Assembly (NCBI RefSeq): GCF_900141995.1
Contig: NZ_FQZA01000002.1
Coordinates: 69,501-133,500 of the forward strand
DNA from: Palleronia salina
GTDB lineage: Bacteria; Pseudomonadota; Alphaproteobacteria; Rhodobacterales; Rhodobacteraceae
Length of the DNA stretch: 64,000 nucleotides
Reading direction: 5' to 3'
Made by a program: the position numbers and the translations under genes
Shown here: one piece after another, positions 15,248-24,959 of the stretch
Layout of the letters: each line of letters begins with the position of its first letter
How positions within the stretch are numbered: the stretch's first letter is position 1
The notes under the pieces: generated by a model
What the model saw: only the letters and a program-made list of their open reading frames with translations
What the model was told of the DNA's origin: nothing
Databases searched by the model: none

Positions 15248-18200
15248 TCAGTAGTCCCGTTCGAAGAAGATGCCCAGCGAGGTCTCGCCGCTGTTGCTGG
15301 CACCGCCGCGCACGGTGATCGAGTTGGTGACGTCGAGATTAAGATTGATCTCGGCCTCGCCCGTCGCATCGACCGTGACGTCCGTATACAGGTTCTCCGA
15401 CAGGTAGGCTCCGGCCCGGACACCCACGTTTCCATCCTCGTCAGTCGTAATATCAAGATCGTCCAACCCGGTGCTCTGCCGAAGGTTCCCGATGATTCCG
15501 TCGCCGCCCCGGCCCGCCAGGGTCGCGACGGCCGAGGCCAGCTGCGCCGCCTGCAAAGGCGAGATGTTGTCGATCGACCGACCGAACAGCAGCCGGGACA
15601 GCACCTCGTCCTCGGGCAGCTCGGGGTCAGACAGGAAACTGATCTCGGGGCTCAGCGCTTCGCCCTCGACCACGATGCGCACGGTCACGTCGCCCGCGTC
15701 GGTTTCGGCCACCAGTCGGATCCGGGGCGTGAAATTGCCCGCCAGGGTCACCTGGCCCTCGGTCAGGTTGAGCCGCTGTCCCAGAAGATCCAGACGACCG
15801 CGGATCAGGTCGAACTGCCCCGCCGGGATGATATCGGCGGTCGTGCCGCGCACGGTCAGCCGGCCGCCCAGCTCGGCATCCAGGCCGCGGCCCCGCACGA
15901 AGATCCGGTTCGGAGCGGAAATCGTCAGGTCCAGCGGATAGGCCACGCCGCCACCGCCGCCCGATCCGGACTCCTCGATCAGCCCCGCGCGGGCACGGGT
16001 GGCGCGGACATCGGCGGGCTCGTTCCGGTGGACCAGCCCGTCGGGGATCGGTCCCGTCGCACCCAGCCCGGTCGACGGGATCCGCAGCTCGGTCTCGCCG
16101 ATCTGGATGCCGCCGGCGATGCGCGCGCCGCCGGTCAGCGGGCCGTTCACGTTGATTCGGCCGTCGAGCGACGTGGTGTAGAGACGCGGATCCTCGAGCG
16201 CGAAGCCCAGGAGTTCGACCAGGAGATCGGCGTTGAACCCGCCGCTGAGGCCGATGGGCCCCGACACGCGCAACTGCCCGCCCTCGGGATTGCTGGCCGT
16301 CGCGTTCAGCTGGACCGAGTTTCCGTTCAGCCGTGCCGTCGCGTTCAGGTCGGCCAGCGTGAGCGGCACGGAGGGCACGACGAACCGGCCGCCGCCCACC
16401 GTGACCTGCCCCGTCACCGACGACAGTTGCAGCGGACCGTTCAGCGCCACGTCGAAATTGGCCTGCCCGGTGATCGAGTTCGAGCCGAGGAACGGGTTGG
16501 CCAGCCGCAGGGGAGACGATCCGTTCACCCGCAAATTCGCGCTGTCGAAGCTTTCCGCCACGCGGCCATCCACCTGCGCGGCGATCCCTTGCGGTCCGGT
16601 CACGCCGATATCCAGCGTGAAGGACGACCCCGCCTGCCCCGCGCGGCCCTGCGCCGTGACGGGGCCGCTGATCTGGGGGACGAAGGCGCCGAGATTGGCC
16701 AGCCGCGCGTTGAAGGTCAGGTTGCTGTTGCCCCCCAGCAGCGTGCCCTGCGCCGAGGCGTCCAGGCCGGGGCTGTCGAGGTTGAAGGTCCGCACCCGGA
16801 TCGGGGCATCGGCGCCATCGCGGCTGGCGACGGCGGCCAGTGTCGTGCGCCCGGCCAGCAATTGGTCGACCTGCGGGATCCCCAAGGCCAGCCGGTTGGC
16901 GGTCACGTCGGCCGTCACGTCGAAGCGGCTGCCATCGACCGTGCCGCTGCCCTCGGCCGTCAGGTCGACCGCACCGCGCAGGTCCCGGTTCGCCAGCCGG
17001 CGGAACCGCGACAGGTCGGCTGCGGTCAGTTCGACCCGGCCATCGACGCGGGGCGTTTCGGTCAGGTCGGCGATCTCGGCCATGGCCGACAGATCGACCC
17101 CGGCGCCGGTGCCGTCCAGCGACACCTGCCAGATCTCGCCCACCTCTTCGGCGAACAGATCGACGCTGCCCGGTCCCGACATCTCGGGCACGATATCGCC
17201 CAGGTTCGGGAAATTCACGTTGGCCTGCACGGCGCTGTCACCGGGGCCGTACTGTCCGTTCGCATCCACGCTGATCTGCGGGTTGCTGAGCGTGAGGTTC
17301 GGAACGCGGATCGCGTCGCCGTCCTTGCTGGCCTCGGCGGCCATTCGGGTCAGACCCGCGAACAGGCGGTTGAGCTCGGCCTGGCCCAGCGCGAGGTTGC
17401 GTGTCGTCCCCTCGACGGTGCCGCTGGCCTGCGACAGGTCGAACCGCGCCTCGCCCTCGGCCGAAAGGTCTACGGTGCCGCCCAGTTCGCGCCGCGCAAG
17501 CTCGGAGAAGACCGACAGGTCGTCCACGGCCAGGCTCAGATCGCCGGCGGCAAGGGGTGAAGTGTCGTCGGCGTTCAGGTCGGTGACCCGCCCGTCCGCG
17601 ATCACCCGCGCCCCCGCGCCGGTGGCGTCCAGGTCGATGGTCCAGCCGGTAGCGTCTTCGACCGCGTCCAGGACGACAGAGGCCGGGCCGCTCATGGACG
17701 GCACGACTTCGGACAGGTTGGGCATGTCGATCCGCACGTCCACGGTGCTGTTCTGCGGCGCGATGCCCGCCGAGCCTTCCAGCGTGATCTGCGGGTTGCT
17801 GACCAGCAGCTCGGGCAGGTCGATCTGGCTTTGCAGCTTCGACAGTCGCAGCGCGATCTCGGTCACGCCGCGTAGCAGGCGGTCGGCCTCGGGCTGGTCG
17901 ATGGTCACGTCCCGCGTCTGGCCGGAAATCTCGGCCTCGACCAGCGAGGTGTCGAGCCGCGCCCGGCCGTCCAGCGCCAGGTCGACCGATCCACCCAGGT
18001 CGCGCCCGACGAAGGGGGTGAACTGCGACAGGTCGCGCGCGATGATCTCGGCCGTACCCTCGGCCAGGGGCGACTCGGCCTCGAGATCCGAGACGGTGAC
18101 ATCCGCGGTGACATCGGCCCGGGCGCCCGAGGCGGTGAGGTCGATCTGCCAGGCCTCGCCCGGGTTCACGGCCTCGAAGGAAACCGTCGCGGGGCCGGCC

Positions 18201-20020
18201 AGCTCGGGATCGATCCGGCCGAGATTGTCCACCGTCAGATTGATGCGCGCCTCGCCCTGCTCGGACGTGATCCGCGCGTCGCCGGTCAGGTCGATCGCCT
18301 CGTTGTCGATGCGCAGCACGGGAACACGGGTGCCTTCGCTGTCGCGAATGGCCTGCAGCTCGAGCACCGTTCCGCCGCGCAGAAGCGGGTCAACCTGGTC
18401 GATGCCCAGCGCGAGGTCCTGCGCGCTGCCATCCAGCGACAGGTCGAAAGCCTGGTCCTGCAGCGTCGCCTGAAGCGCGACATCCGCCGACAGCCCGCCC
18501 GACAGCGGCCGTCCGGCCAGCGCAGCGAAAACAGCCAGGTCATCGGCATCAAGCCGCGCGTCCAGCGCGACCGGGATGTTCTCGCCGTCCGGATCCACCT
18601 GGCCCGAGCCCTGCAACTGGAACCCCGCACCGGCCAGGCGCAGCGTCTCCAGAAGGATCGGGTCGCCCGCCTCGTAATCGACCTCGACCCGGCCATTCAG
18701 ACGGTCGCCCACCGCCTCGCCCAGGCCGGGGTCGTCGAACGACAGGCCCGCGGCCGAGAAGTCCAGGTCGGCGGTGACCGACAAGCTTTCGCCCGCGCCC
18801 GCGATGACGCCGCCGCCGTCCAGCGTGACGTTCGCGATCTCGATCCCGGGCTGGTCCAGGCCGGCGATCTCGATCAGCGCGTTCCAGTCTTCGGACTCGC
18901 TGGCATCGAATTGCAGGTCCAGGCCCACGCGGTCGACCTGCGTGCCTTCACCCACGGGAAGGGTCACGGCACCGTCGTCGCTGGCGATCTCGCCGGTCAC
19001 GTCGAAGAAATCGGGCACGCCGTCGGCCCCGATCCGGACCTGACCTTGAAGGTCCAGCGACCGCGCCTGCAGGCGGAACTGGTCCAGCGCCACCGCGCCG
19101 TCGCTGCCGCGCTGCCCTTCGGCCACCAGCTGGATGTTGGGGCCGAAGAACGGGCGGTATTGCGGGGTGAAGACCGGCGCGATATCGCCCGACAGGTTCG
19201 CGACGAAGCGCTGGTCGCCCTCTTCCTCGATCAGCTCGACCGTGCCGTCCAGCCGCGGCTCGCCCGCGGTCTGCAGGGCGATGTCGGCGGTGAAATCCGA
19301 AAGCGGGCCGTCGCCCTCGACCCGCAGCTCCAGCGAAGGGCGGCCCGGCAGGTCGATCAGCGATGCGACGATGCCGTCTGCGCCCTCGTCGACCAGCAGG
19401 TTCACCGACAGGTTGCGGGACTCGTTTTCGTAGCCGCCCGACACTTCGAACACGCCGCGTTCGCCGTCCAGACGTTCGGCGCGGATATCGACCTCGCCCT
19501 CGCCGCCGGCCAGCGAGGCCGAACCGTCAAGGCTCAGTTCCGCGGGAACACCGATGACGGTTTCGCCCAGCTCGACCCGGGCCGCGCTGATCTCGCCGAT
19601 CTGGATCGACACCGGAAGGTCCGGCAACGAGAACGGCTGCGCCTCGGGGTTGGGCACATCGACGGTTTCCTCGCCCTGCGGCAGGCGCGGCACGAGGATT
19701 TCCTCGGCCGACAGCTCGTTCACCGACAGGCGCCCGCGCAGCAGCGCCGCGCGGTTCCAGTCCAGCGCGGCGTTGTTCACGGTCAGCCAGGGGCCGTTGT
19801 CGTCCGAGATGACCAGCGATTCGATCGTGGCGCGCGACGACAATGCGCCTTCGAACCCGCGCACGCTGACCTGGAATCCGGGGCCGGACAGCTGATCCTC
19901 GATCAGGTTTTCCAGGAAGCCGCCGCCATCATCCTCGTCGGCGTTGTCCTGCGCGGCGACGGGAAGGGCGCAGAGCGTCAGGGCCAGCGCGGCGCGGCGG
20001 AGGGTGCGTTTGATCGTCAT
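15248..20020 (-). CDS. tamB: Translocation and assembly module subunit TamB
   Basis: 1590 residues. The N-terminal signal/anchor (RRAALALTLCALPVAAQ) is followed by very long repetitive beta-rich sequence with many DLSxF, GxVDLxxxG and LxLxNPQI units, as expected of the lipid-conducting beta-taco fold of AsmA-like proteins. A C-terminal DUF490/TamB domain (GLDAELGGRLTVRGTT to the end, SLGIFFERDY) closes it. TamB spans the periplasm and works with TamA in outer-membrane protein insertion and phospholipid transport. ATG lies three bases after the tamA stop. The repeats at about residues 560-1150 look like tandem copies of one ~190-residue unit. Confidence 0.96.
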   Translation of the reverse strand: MTIKRTLRRAALALTLCALPVAAQDNADEDDGGGFLENLIEDQLSGPGFQVSVRGFEGALSSRATIESLVISDDNGPWLTVNNAALDWNRAALLRGRLSVNELSAEEILVPRLPQGEETVDVPNPEAQPFSLPDLPVSIQIGEISAARVELGETVIGVPAELSLDGSASLAGGEGEVDIRAERLDGERGVFEVSGGYENESRNLSVNLLVDEGADGIVASLIDLPGRPSLELRVEGDGPLSDFTADIALQTAGEPRLDGTVELIEEEGDQRFVANLSGDIAPVFTPQYRPFFGPNIQLVAEGQRGSDGAVALDQFRLQARSLDLQGQVRIGADGVPDFFDVTGEIASDDGAVTLPVGEGTQVDRVGLDLQFDASESEDWNALIEIAGLDQPGIEIANVTLDGGGVIAGAGESLSVTADLDFSAAGLSFDDPGLGEAVGDRLNGRVEVDYEAGDPILLETLRLAGAGFQLQGSGQVDPDGENIPVALDARLDADDLAVFAALAGRPLSGGLSADVALQATLQDQAFDLSLDGSAQDLALGIDQVDPLLRGGTVLELQAIRDSEGTRVPVLRIDNEAIDLTGDARITSEQGEARINLTVDNLGRIDPELAGPATVSFEAVNPGEAWQIDLTASGARADVTADVTVSDLEAESPLAEGTAEIIARDLSQFTPFVGRDLGGSVDLALDGRARLDTSLVEAEISGQTRDVTIDQPEADRLLRGVTEIALRLSKLQSQIDLPELLVSNPQITLEGSAGIAPQNSTVDVRIDMPNLSEVVPSMSGPASVVLDAVEDATGWTIDLDATGAGARVIADGRVTDLNADDTSPLAAGDLSLAVDDLSVFSELARRELGGTVDLSAEGEARFDLSQASGTVEGTTRNLALGQAELNRLFAGLTRMAAEASKDGDAIRVPNLTLSNPQISVDANGQYGPGDSAVQANVNFPNLGDIVPEMSGPGSVDLFAEEVGEIWQVSLDGTGAGVDLSAMAEIADLTETPRVDGRVELTAADLSRFRRLANRDLRGAVDLTAEGSGTVDGSRFDVTADVTANRLALGIPQVDQLLAGRTTLAAVASRDGADAPIRVRTFNLDSPGLDASAQGTLLGGNSNLTFNARLANLGAFVPQISGPVTAQGRAGQAGSSFTLDIGVTGPQGIAAQVDGRVAESFDSANLRVNGSSPLRLANPFLGSNSITGQANFDVALNGPLQLSSVTGQVTVGGGRFVVPSVPLTLADLNATARLNGNSVQLNATASNPEGGQLRVSGPIGLSGGFNADLLVELLGFALEDPRLYTTSLDGRINVNGPLTGGARIAGGIQIGETELRIPSTGLGATGPIPDGLVHRNEPADVRATRARAGLIEESGSGGGGGVAYPLDLTISAPNRIFVRGRGLDAELGGRLTVRGTTADIIPAGQFDLIRGRLDLLGQRLNLTEGQVTLAGNFTPRIRLVAETDAGDVTVRIVVEGEALSPEISFLSDPELPEDEVLSRLLFGRSIDNISPLQAAQLASAVATLAGRGGDGIIGNLRQSTGLDDLDITTDEDGNVGVRAGAYLSENLYTDVTVDATGEAEINLNLDVTNSITVRGGASNSGETSLGIFFERDY

Positions 20021-20023
20021 GCT

Positions 20024-21820
20024 CTAGAATGCCTGTCCGATGCCCACGTAGACTTCGACCCCGGACGGATCGCCCGGACCGCTCAGCGGTGCGGCGACGT
20101 CCAGCCGGATCGGCCCGATGGGCGTGAGATAGCGCAGGCCAAGCCCCGCGCCGGAATGACTGTCATCGCCGCTGGACGGAAAGCCGTCGCGCCCGACGAT
20201 GCCGTAATCGTAGAAGGCCACCAGCCCGATGCTGTCGGTGATCCCGGCGCGCAGTTCGGCCTGGACGGCGACGAAGGATGCGCCGCCCGACTCGATCCCG
20301 TTCAGCATCACGTCCAGCGACTGGTATTCCTGGCCCCGCACGGTGCCGCCCCCGCCCGAGTAGAAGCGGTAATCGTTGGGCACCCGGTCCAGTTCGGCAC
20401 CAAGGATGCTGCCCCCCTGGACGCGGCCGGCCAGGGTGATGCGATCCTCTTCGCCGAAGCTCAGGTAGCTGCGCGCGTCGAAGGTGGTGCGCACGCCCGA
20501 GCCGGTCGAATCGTTCAGCCCGGCGAAGGGCGTGACGTCGAGGTTCAGATACAGCCCGTCCTTGGCGTCCAGCGGCTGTTCGCGCGTGTCGTAGATCGCC
20601 GACAGCGGCAGGGTCGCCAGCGCATAGTCGGTGGTGCCGGCGTCGTCCTCGATCTCGCTGAAGCGCAGGCCGAGCCCGTAAGAGATCGTCAGGTCGTCGT
20701 TCACCCGCCGCTCGATCCCGATGCCCGAGGATACCAGGTTCGAAGAATAGTCGTCCTCGTTCAGACGCGCGACGCGGCCCTCGATGACCAGGGTGTTTTC
20801 CGGGGCGAAGGTGGCGGGGCGTTCGAACCGGCCGCCGAAGCTGTAATCGGTGCCGCCCGTGGTCGATCCGCCGATACCCGCGATCTCGCCGTCGATGCGC
20901 AGCCGCTCGGCCCCGCCCAGCAGGTTGCGGTGCAGCCAGAAGCCGGTGGGCGTCAGGCCGTCGATGGACGACAGCTCGGCGCCGAAACCGATGCGCCGCG
21001 GCTCGCGCGCGGCCAGCTGCGCGATGATGTCCATGCTGCCATCGGGGTTGATCGTCTCGGCCTCGGTCAGGGCGACCGACGAGAACACGCCGGTGCGGCG
21101 CAGCCGGGCGGCGGATTCTTCCAGATCGGCGGGGCTGAAGACCTGACCCACCGGAAGCCCGGCGATCTCGCGCAGGCGTTCGGGGCGCACCGCATCGCTG
21201 CCCTGCAGGATCAGGTTGCCGAAGGTGACGCGCGGCCCCGGGGCCAGCGCGATCTGAACGTCCAGCGTGTTCGCCTCGTGCTGCGCCAGGACGCGCTGAT
21301 CGGCGATGTCGGCCTTGGCGTTGCCCTGGTCGCGCCAGCCCGACACGCCGGCCGCCGCTGCATCCGCGATGATGGGTGACCGGGCCGTCTGGCCGATGGC
21401 GAATTCGTCGGGCAGCTCGGTCCCCGGGGCCAGCGGCGCGATCTCGGCGCGCGAGAACAGGTAGCTTGGCCCGGCCTCGACCCGCACCACCACGTCATTG
21501 ATCGCGCCCATGCGCGTCAGCGGCGAGATGCGGTCGGCCTCGGTCCCGTTGACGAGGATGTTGATGACCCCGCCGTAATGGCCCTGGTTGTAGAGCGACC
21601 CGATCAGCCGGCCGTAATCCGCGCGGGCGGCCGACAGGATTTCCTGCGGGTCGGTGACGCCTTCCTCCTTGGCGGCCACCAGCAGCGACGAGTTGCGCAG
21701 CTGGTCTTCCAGGTCCTCGCCGCCCTGGACGACGAAGGACAGGTTTTCGAAGGCGAATGCAGGCGCTGCCAAAAGGCACAGGGCGCACGAGATCCCTGCG
21801 CTGGAACGGTTTACGATCAC
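20024..21820 (-). CDS. tamA: Outer membrane translocation protein TamA (Omp85 family)
   Basis: 598 residues: signal peptide (ISCALCLLAAPAFA), POTRA domains over about residues 25-260, and a C-terminal 16-strand barrel. The barrel includes the Omp85 motif YRFYSGGGGTVRGQEYQSL near residue 475 and ends in Phe (VGIGQAF), the outer membrane beta-signal. It sits directly upstream of tamB. No strong promoter box is visible in the ~90 bases upstream. Confidence 0.96.
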   Translation of the reverse strand: MIVNRSSAGISCALCLLAAPAFAFENLSFVVQGGEDLEDQLRNSSLLVAAKEEGVTDPQEILSAARADYGRLIGSLYNQGHYGGVINILVNGTEADRISPLTRMGAINDVVVRVEAGPSYLFSRAEIAPLAPGTELPDEFAIGQTARSPIIADAAAAGVSGWRDQGNAKADIADQRVLAQHEANTLDVQIALAPGPRVTFGNLILQGSDAVRPERLREIAGLPVGQVFSPADLEESAARLRRTGVFSSVALTEAETINPDGSMDIIAQLAAREPRRIGFGAELSSIDGLTPTGFWLHRNLLGGAERLRIDGEIAGIGGSTTGGTDYSFGGRFERPATFAPENTLVIEGRVARLNEDDYSSNLVSSGIGIERRVNDDLTISYGLGLRFSEIEDDAGTTDYALATLPLSAIYDTREQPLDAKDGLYLNLDVTPFAGLNDSTGSGVRTTFDARSYLSFGEEDRITLAGRVQGGSILGAELDRVPNDYRFYSGGGGTVRGQEYQSLDVMLNGIESGGASFVAVQAELRAGITDSIGLVAFYDYGIVGRDGFPSSGDDSHSGAGLGLRYLTPIGPIRLDVAAPLSGPGDPSGVEVYVGIGQAF

Positions 21821-21908
21821 GACGGCCCCCCGCTTTGTTTATCGCACGATAGGCAATGCGCGGGTGGGTTGCCACATCCCGCGCATCACTTTTGCCGTGA
21901 CGGCCGCG

Positions 21909-22763
21909 CTACTCTTCGACTTCGGCCTTGACCTGCCCCCAGGTGATCAGCGCGAAAACCGCGGTGCCGCCGACCACGTTGCCGAAGAAAACCGGGATGA
22001 AGAAGCCGAAGATAGCCTGCCCCAGGCCCATGCCCCCGTGCATCAGCATGTAGGCCATCTCGACCGACCCGGCGATGATGTGGGTGAAGCCGCCGGCGGC
22101 AATCAGCCACGTGAAGACGAGGATGATCATGAAGGGATTGTGCGGCTGCGTCGGGATCATCCAGACCACGGCGGCGATCAGGACGCCGGCCGGGATGGCC
22201 TTTGCGAACCCTTCCAGCGGCGGCATGGTCGTGGCCTTTTCGCTGATCTCGTGGATGGCGGCCAGGATCTCGGTCGGGAAGGCACCGGAATAGCCCATAA
22301 AGGCCGCGGCGATGAAAGCACCCACGACGTTGGCGGCCAGAACGATCAGCCAGAGGCGCAGCACCAGCCAGATATACTCGAAGCAGGGATTGGCCATCAG
22401 CGGCAGGACGGTGGTGATGGTGTTCTCGGTGAACAGCTGCATCCGTCCGAGGATCACCAGCAGGAAGCCCAGCGTGTAGCCGAGGCTTTCGACCAGCGGG
22501 ACCCAGGCCGGGCCCTTGGGCAGGTGGGCCAGGAAGATCGCCTCGCCCAGCACCGAGAACGAGATCAGGATACCGGCGGCCAGTCCCGAGAAGATCAGCG
22601 ACGTCTTCGGGCGCGTGATCTCCTCGGCGCCGTCGCGGCGCACGACCTCGTAGATCAGCGGCGCGGTCAGCCGCTGGGCCTTGGTGACGGACTTTTCTTC
22701 CTTGCTGTTGGTATTGGCAGACTGTTCGCTGTCGCGTTTGAAATTCTCTTCGGTCTCGCCCAT
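21909..22763 (-). CDS. Formate/nitrite transporter-family channel protein
   Basis: 284 residues with a polar 45-residue N-terminal extension (MGETEENFKRDSEQ), then six hydrophobic segments. The FNT signatures are LGRMQLFTENTITTVLPLM and NVVGGTAVFALITWGQV. FNT proteins are pentameric inner membrane channels for formate, nitrite or related small anions; this soluble N-terminal tail is seen in a subset. The ATG at 22763 is preceded by AAGGA at 9 bases; earlier ATGs would run back through the opposing Rho-N gene. It diverges from that stress gene. The substrate cannot be assigned. Confidence 0.88.
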   Translation of the reverse strand: MGETEENFKRDSEQSANTNSKEEKSVTKAQRLTAPLIYEVVRRDGAEEITRPKTSLIFSGLAAGILISFSVLGEAIFLAHLPKGPAWVPLVESLGYTLGFLLVILGRMQLFTENTITTVLPLMANPCFEYIWLVLRLWLIVLAANVVGAFIAAAFMGYSGAFPTEILAAIHEISEKATTMPPLEGFAKAIPAGVLIAAVVWMIPTQPHNPFMIILVFTWLIAAGGFTHIIAGSVEMAYMLMHGGMGLGQAIFGFFIPVFFGNVVGGTAVFALITWGQVKAEVEE

Positions 22764-22788
22764 CCGGGTTGGTCCTTGTCGGTCTGTG

Positions 22789-22814
22789 GGAACCCGCATC
22801 GTGCTGGGCCCGTT
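22789..22814 (+). promoter_or_regulatory. EcfG-type promoter of the Rho-N protein gene
   Basis: GGAAC (22789-22793), 17 bases, CGTT (22811-22814); exact in both boxes, 27 bases before the ATG at 22842. Confidence 0.85.
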
Positions 22815-22841
22815 CGGCAAGGAAATAGCGCGGAGCCCGAG

Positions 22842-23105
22842 ATGACCAAGGATCATGGACCGTCCGTAAAGGACGACGAAACCTACAAATCCCTGCGCGA
22901 GGACGGTGCCTCGAAGGAAAAGGCCGCCCGGATCGCCAATGCCCAGGCCAACGACGACATGGACCCGGGCGAGAAGGGCGGCGAAACGCCCCCCTACGAG
23001 AAGTGGACCAAGGACGATCTGTACGACCGGGCGCAGGAGATCGGCGTCGACGGACGGTCGGACATGACCAAGGACGAGCTGATCGAGGCGCTGCGCAACC
23101 ACTAG
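22842..23105 (+). CDS. Small Rho-N/SAP-like domain stress protein
   Basis: 87 residues. The N-terminal half is polar and Lys/Asp-rich (DDETYKSLREDGASKEKAAR, a stretch seen in small alphaproteobacterial stress proteins). The C-terminal half is a Rho-termination-factor N-domain-like helix-extended-loop-helix (WTKDDLYDRAQEIGVDGRSD then MTKDELIEALR). Such domains bind nucleic acid. The gene has a perfect EcfG promoter, so induction in the general stress response is expected. Its partners and exact role are unknown. The upstream open frame is not coding. Confidence 0.82.
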   Translation: MTKDHGPSVKDDETYKSLREDGASKEKAARIANAQANDDMDPGEKGGETPPYEKWTKDDLYDRAQEIGVDGRSDMTKDELIEALRNH

Positions 23106-23160
23106 CAGCCGCCCCGTGCGCGGGTTAAGTCCGGCACGACACCGCGTCCGAGGAGAGATC

Positions 23161-23772
23161 ATGGCCAATACGCTTTATCAGAACGACCTGCCCGACGGTC
23201 TGGACCTGGGGCCGGTCGTCGCCATCGACTGCGAGACGATGGGCCTGAACCCGCATCGCGACCGTCTGTGCGTGGTCCAGCTGTCGGGCGGCGACGGCAA
23301 CGCGCATCTCGTGCAGGTGGCGCCCGGGCAGGACAGCGCACCCAACCTGGAACGGCTGCTGCGCGACCCGGACGTCCTGAAGCTCTTCCACTTCGGCCGC
23401 TTCGACATCGCCGCGATGTACCACGCCTTCGGCGCGCTGGCGGCCCCGGTCTACTGCACCAAGATCGCCAGCAAGCTGACGCGCACCTACACCGACCGCC
23501 ACGGTCTGAAGCAACTGCTGCAGGAGCTGGCGGACGTGGATATCTCGAAGATGCAGCAGCAAAGCGACTGGGGCGCCGAAACCCTGAGCGATGCACAGCT
23601 CGCCTATGCCGCGTCGGACGTGCTGTACCTGCACACCCTGCGCGACCGTCTGGACGAGCGCCTGGCGCGCGAGGGCCGGACCGAACTGGCGCAGGCCTGC
23701 TTCTCGTTCCTGCCCAGCCGCGCGCTGCTGGATCTCGAAGGCTGGCCCGAGATCGACATCTTCTCGCACTGA
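23161..23772 (+). CDS. rnd: Ribonuclease D-type 3'-5' exonuclease (short form)
   Basis: 203 residues with the DEDDy exonuclease motifs: AIDCETMGLN (Exo I), FHFGRFDIAAMY (Exo II) and YAASDVLYLH (Exo III). The HRDC domains that make classical RNase D ~370 residues long are absent, so it is the short alphaproteobacterial form. The expected role is trimming of stable RNA 3' ends. GGAGAGATC precedes the ATG; an upstream ATG has no ribosome-binding site. It lies 75 bases before lptC and may be co-transcribed. Confidence 0.92.
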   Translation: MANTLYQNDLPDGLDLGPVVAIDCETMGLNPHRDRLCVVQLSGGDGNAHLVQVAPGQDSAPNLERLLRDPDVLKLFHFGRFDIAAMYHAFGALAAPVYCTKIASKLTRTYTDRHGLKQLLQELADVDISKMQQQSDWGAETLSDAQLAYAASDVLYLHTLRDRLDERLAREGRTELAQACFSFLPSRALLDLEGWPEIDIFSH

Positions 23773-23847
23773 CCGGGCCGAATTGGCAGGTGTTGCCGGG
23801 GCGGATCACACCCTATCTATCGGGCATGACCCCGGACACGCACTTCC

Positions 23848-24459
23848 ATGGCCGTCTTTGACAACCGCCATACCCGCCGCGTCGCCTTCCTGAAGGTGGC
23901 GCTGCCGCTGGTCGCGCTGGCGATCCTGTCGACCCTGTTTCTCGTGGCCGACCGGCGGGGCACCGGTAACGAGGTGCCGTTTTCCAGCGTCGAGATGGAT
24001 CGCCTGATCGTCGACCAGCAGATCTCGGGACCGAACTATGCCGCCGTGACCGACGATGGCGGTGCGGTGACCGTGACCGCCCGGTCGGTCTCGCCCGGCG
24101 CCGAGGGCACCCAGCGCGGCACGGCCGAAAACCTGCTCGCCACGCTCGAAGACCCGTCGGGGAGCCGGATCGACCTGTCGGCCCCGGGCGGCAATTTCGA
24201 CCCTGTGACCGGGGACGCCACGCTGAACCAGGGCGTCGCGCTGCGCAGCTCGGACGGCTACCGGCTCGAAGCGGAGGGCTTCGACCTCGACGCCGCGCGG
24301 ATGCGCGTCACCAGCGAGGGCACTGTCGAGGGCACCGGACCGCCGGGCGACCTGACCGCCGGCAAGCTGACGGTCCGCCGCGAGGACGGGGCCTATGTTC
24401 TGAATTTCACCGACGGGGTGAAGCTGGTATACGACCCCAAAGCCGCGAGGGGAGAGTAG
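23848..24459 (+). CDS. lptC: LPS export system protein LptC
   Basis: 203 residues: a single N-terminal membrane anchor (VAFLKVALPLVALAILSTLF) and a periplasmic beta-jellyroll (NFDPVTGDATLNQGVALRSS). It hands lipopolysaccharide from LptBFG to LptA. Sequence conservation in this family is low, and the assignment leans on the lptC-lptA-lptB order, with four bases between stop and next start. Confidence 0.93.
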   Translation: MAVFDNRHTRRVAFLKVALPLVALAILSTLFLVADRRGTGNEVPFSSVEMDRLIVDQQISGPNYAAVTDDGGAVTVTARSVSPGAEGTQRGTAENLLATLEDPSGSRIDLSAPGGNFDPVTGDATLNQGVALRSSDGYRLEAEGFDLDAARMRVTSEGTVEGTGPPGDLTAGKLTVRREDGAYVLNFTDGVKLVYDPKAARGE

Positions 24460-24463
24460 CATC

Positions 24464-24958
24464 GTGAGACGATTTCTGGCCGGTCTGGCCCTTGTCCTTG
24501 TCCATGCCGCGCCCGCCGTGGCGCAGGAAACCGCCATCCAGTTCGGCGGGCTGGCGCAGGACACGTCCCTGCCGGTCGAGGTCGCGTCCGATGCGCTGGA
24601 CGTGAACCAGGGCGACGGCACCGCGGTGTTCACGGGCAACGTGCTGGTCACCCAGGGCGAGATGAAACTGTCGTCGCAGCGGCTGCGCGTGATCTACGGC
24701 GATGGATCCGACGGCGCGGGCCGCATATCCGAGCTTCGGGCCTCGGGCGGTGTCACGCTGGTCAACGGGGCCGAGGCGGCCGAGTCGCGCGAAGCGGTCT
24801 ACAACATCGACGCGGGCGAGGTCGTGATGACGGGCGACGTGATCCTGACGCAGGGCCAGAACGCGCTGTCGTCGAATCGGCTCGTGATCGACCTGAACAA
24901 CGGCACCGGCACCATGGACGGTCGCGTGCGCACCGTGTTCCAGCCCGGCGCCGACTGA
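24464..24958 (+). CDS. lptA: LPS periplasmic bridge protein LptA
   Basis: 164 residues, GTG start, signal peptide ending APAVAQ. An OstA/LptA beta-jellyroll carries the family hallmarks PVEVASDALDVNQGDGTAVF, GNVLVTQGEM and TGDVILTQGQNALSSNRLVI. It polymerises as the periplasmic bridge carrying LPS to the outer membrane. One base separates its TGA from the lptB ATG. Confidence 0.96.
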   Translation: MRRFLAGLALVLVHAAPAVAQETAIQFGGLAQDTSLPVEVASDALDVNQGDGTAVFTGNVLVTQGEMKLSSQRLRVIYGDGSDGAGRISELRASGGVTLVNGAEAAESREAVYNIDAGEVVMTGDVILTQGQNALSSNRLVIDLNNGTGTMDGRVRTVFQPGAD

Positions 24959-24959
24959 C

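Noticed and set aside
15152-21379. Very long open frames antisense to tamB and tamA (up to ~800 codons).
   Set aside because: They are by-products of GC-rich codon use on the opposite strand: Arg/Gln/Gly/Ala-rich, no domains, no ribosome-binding sites, while tamA/tamB are clear families.
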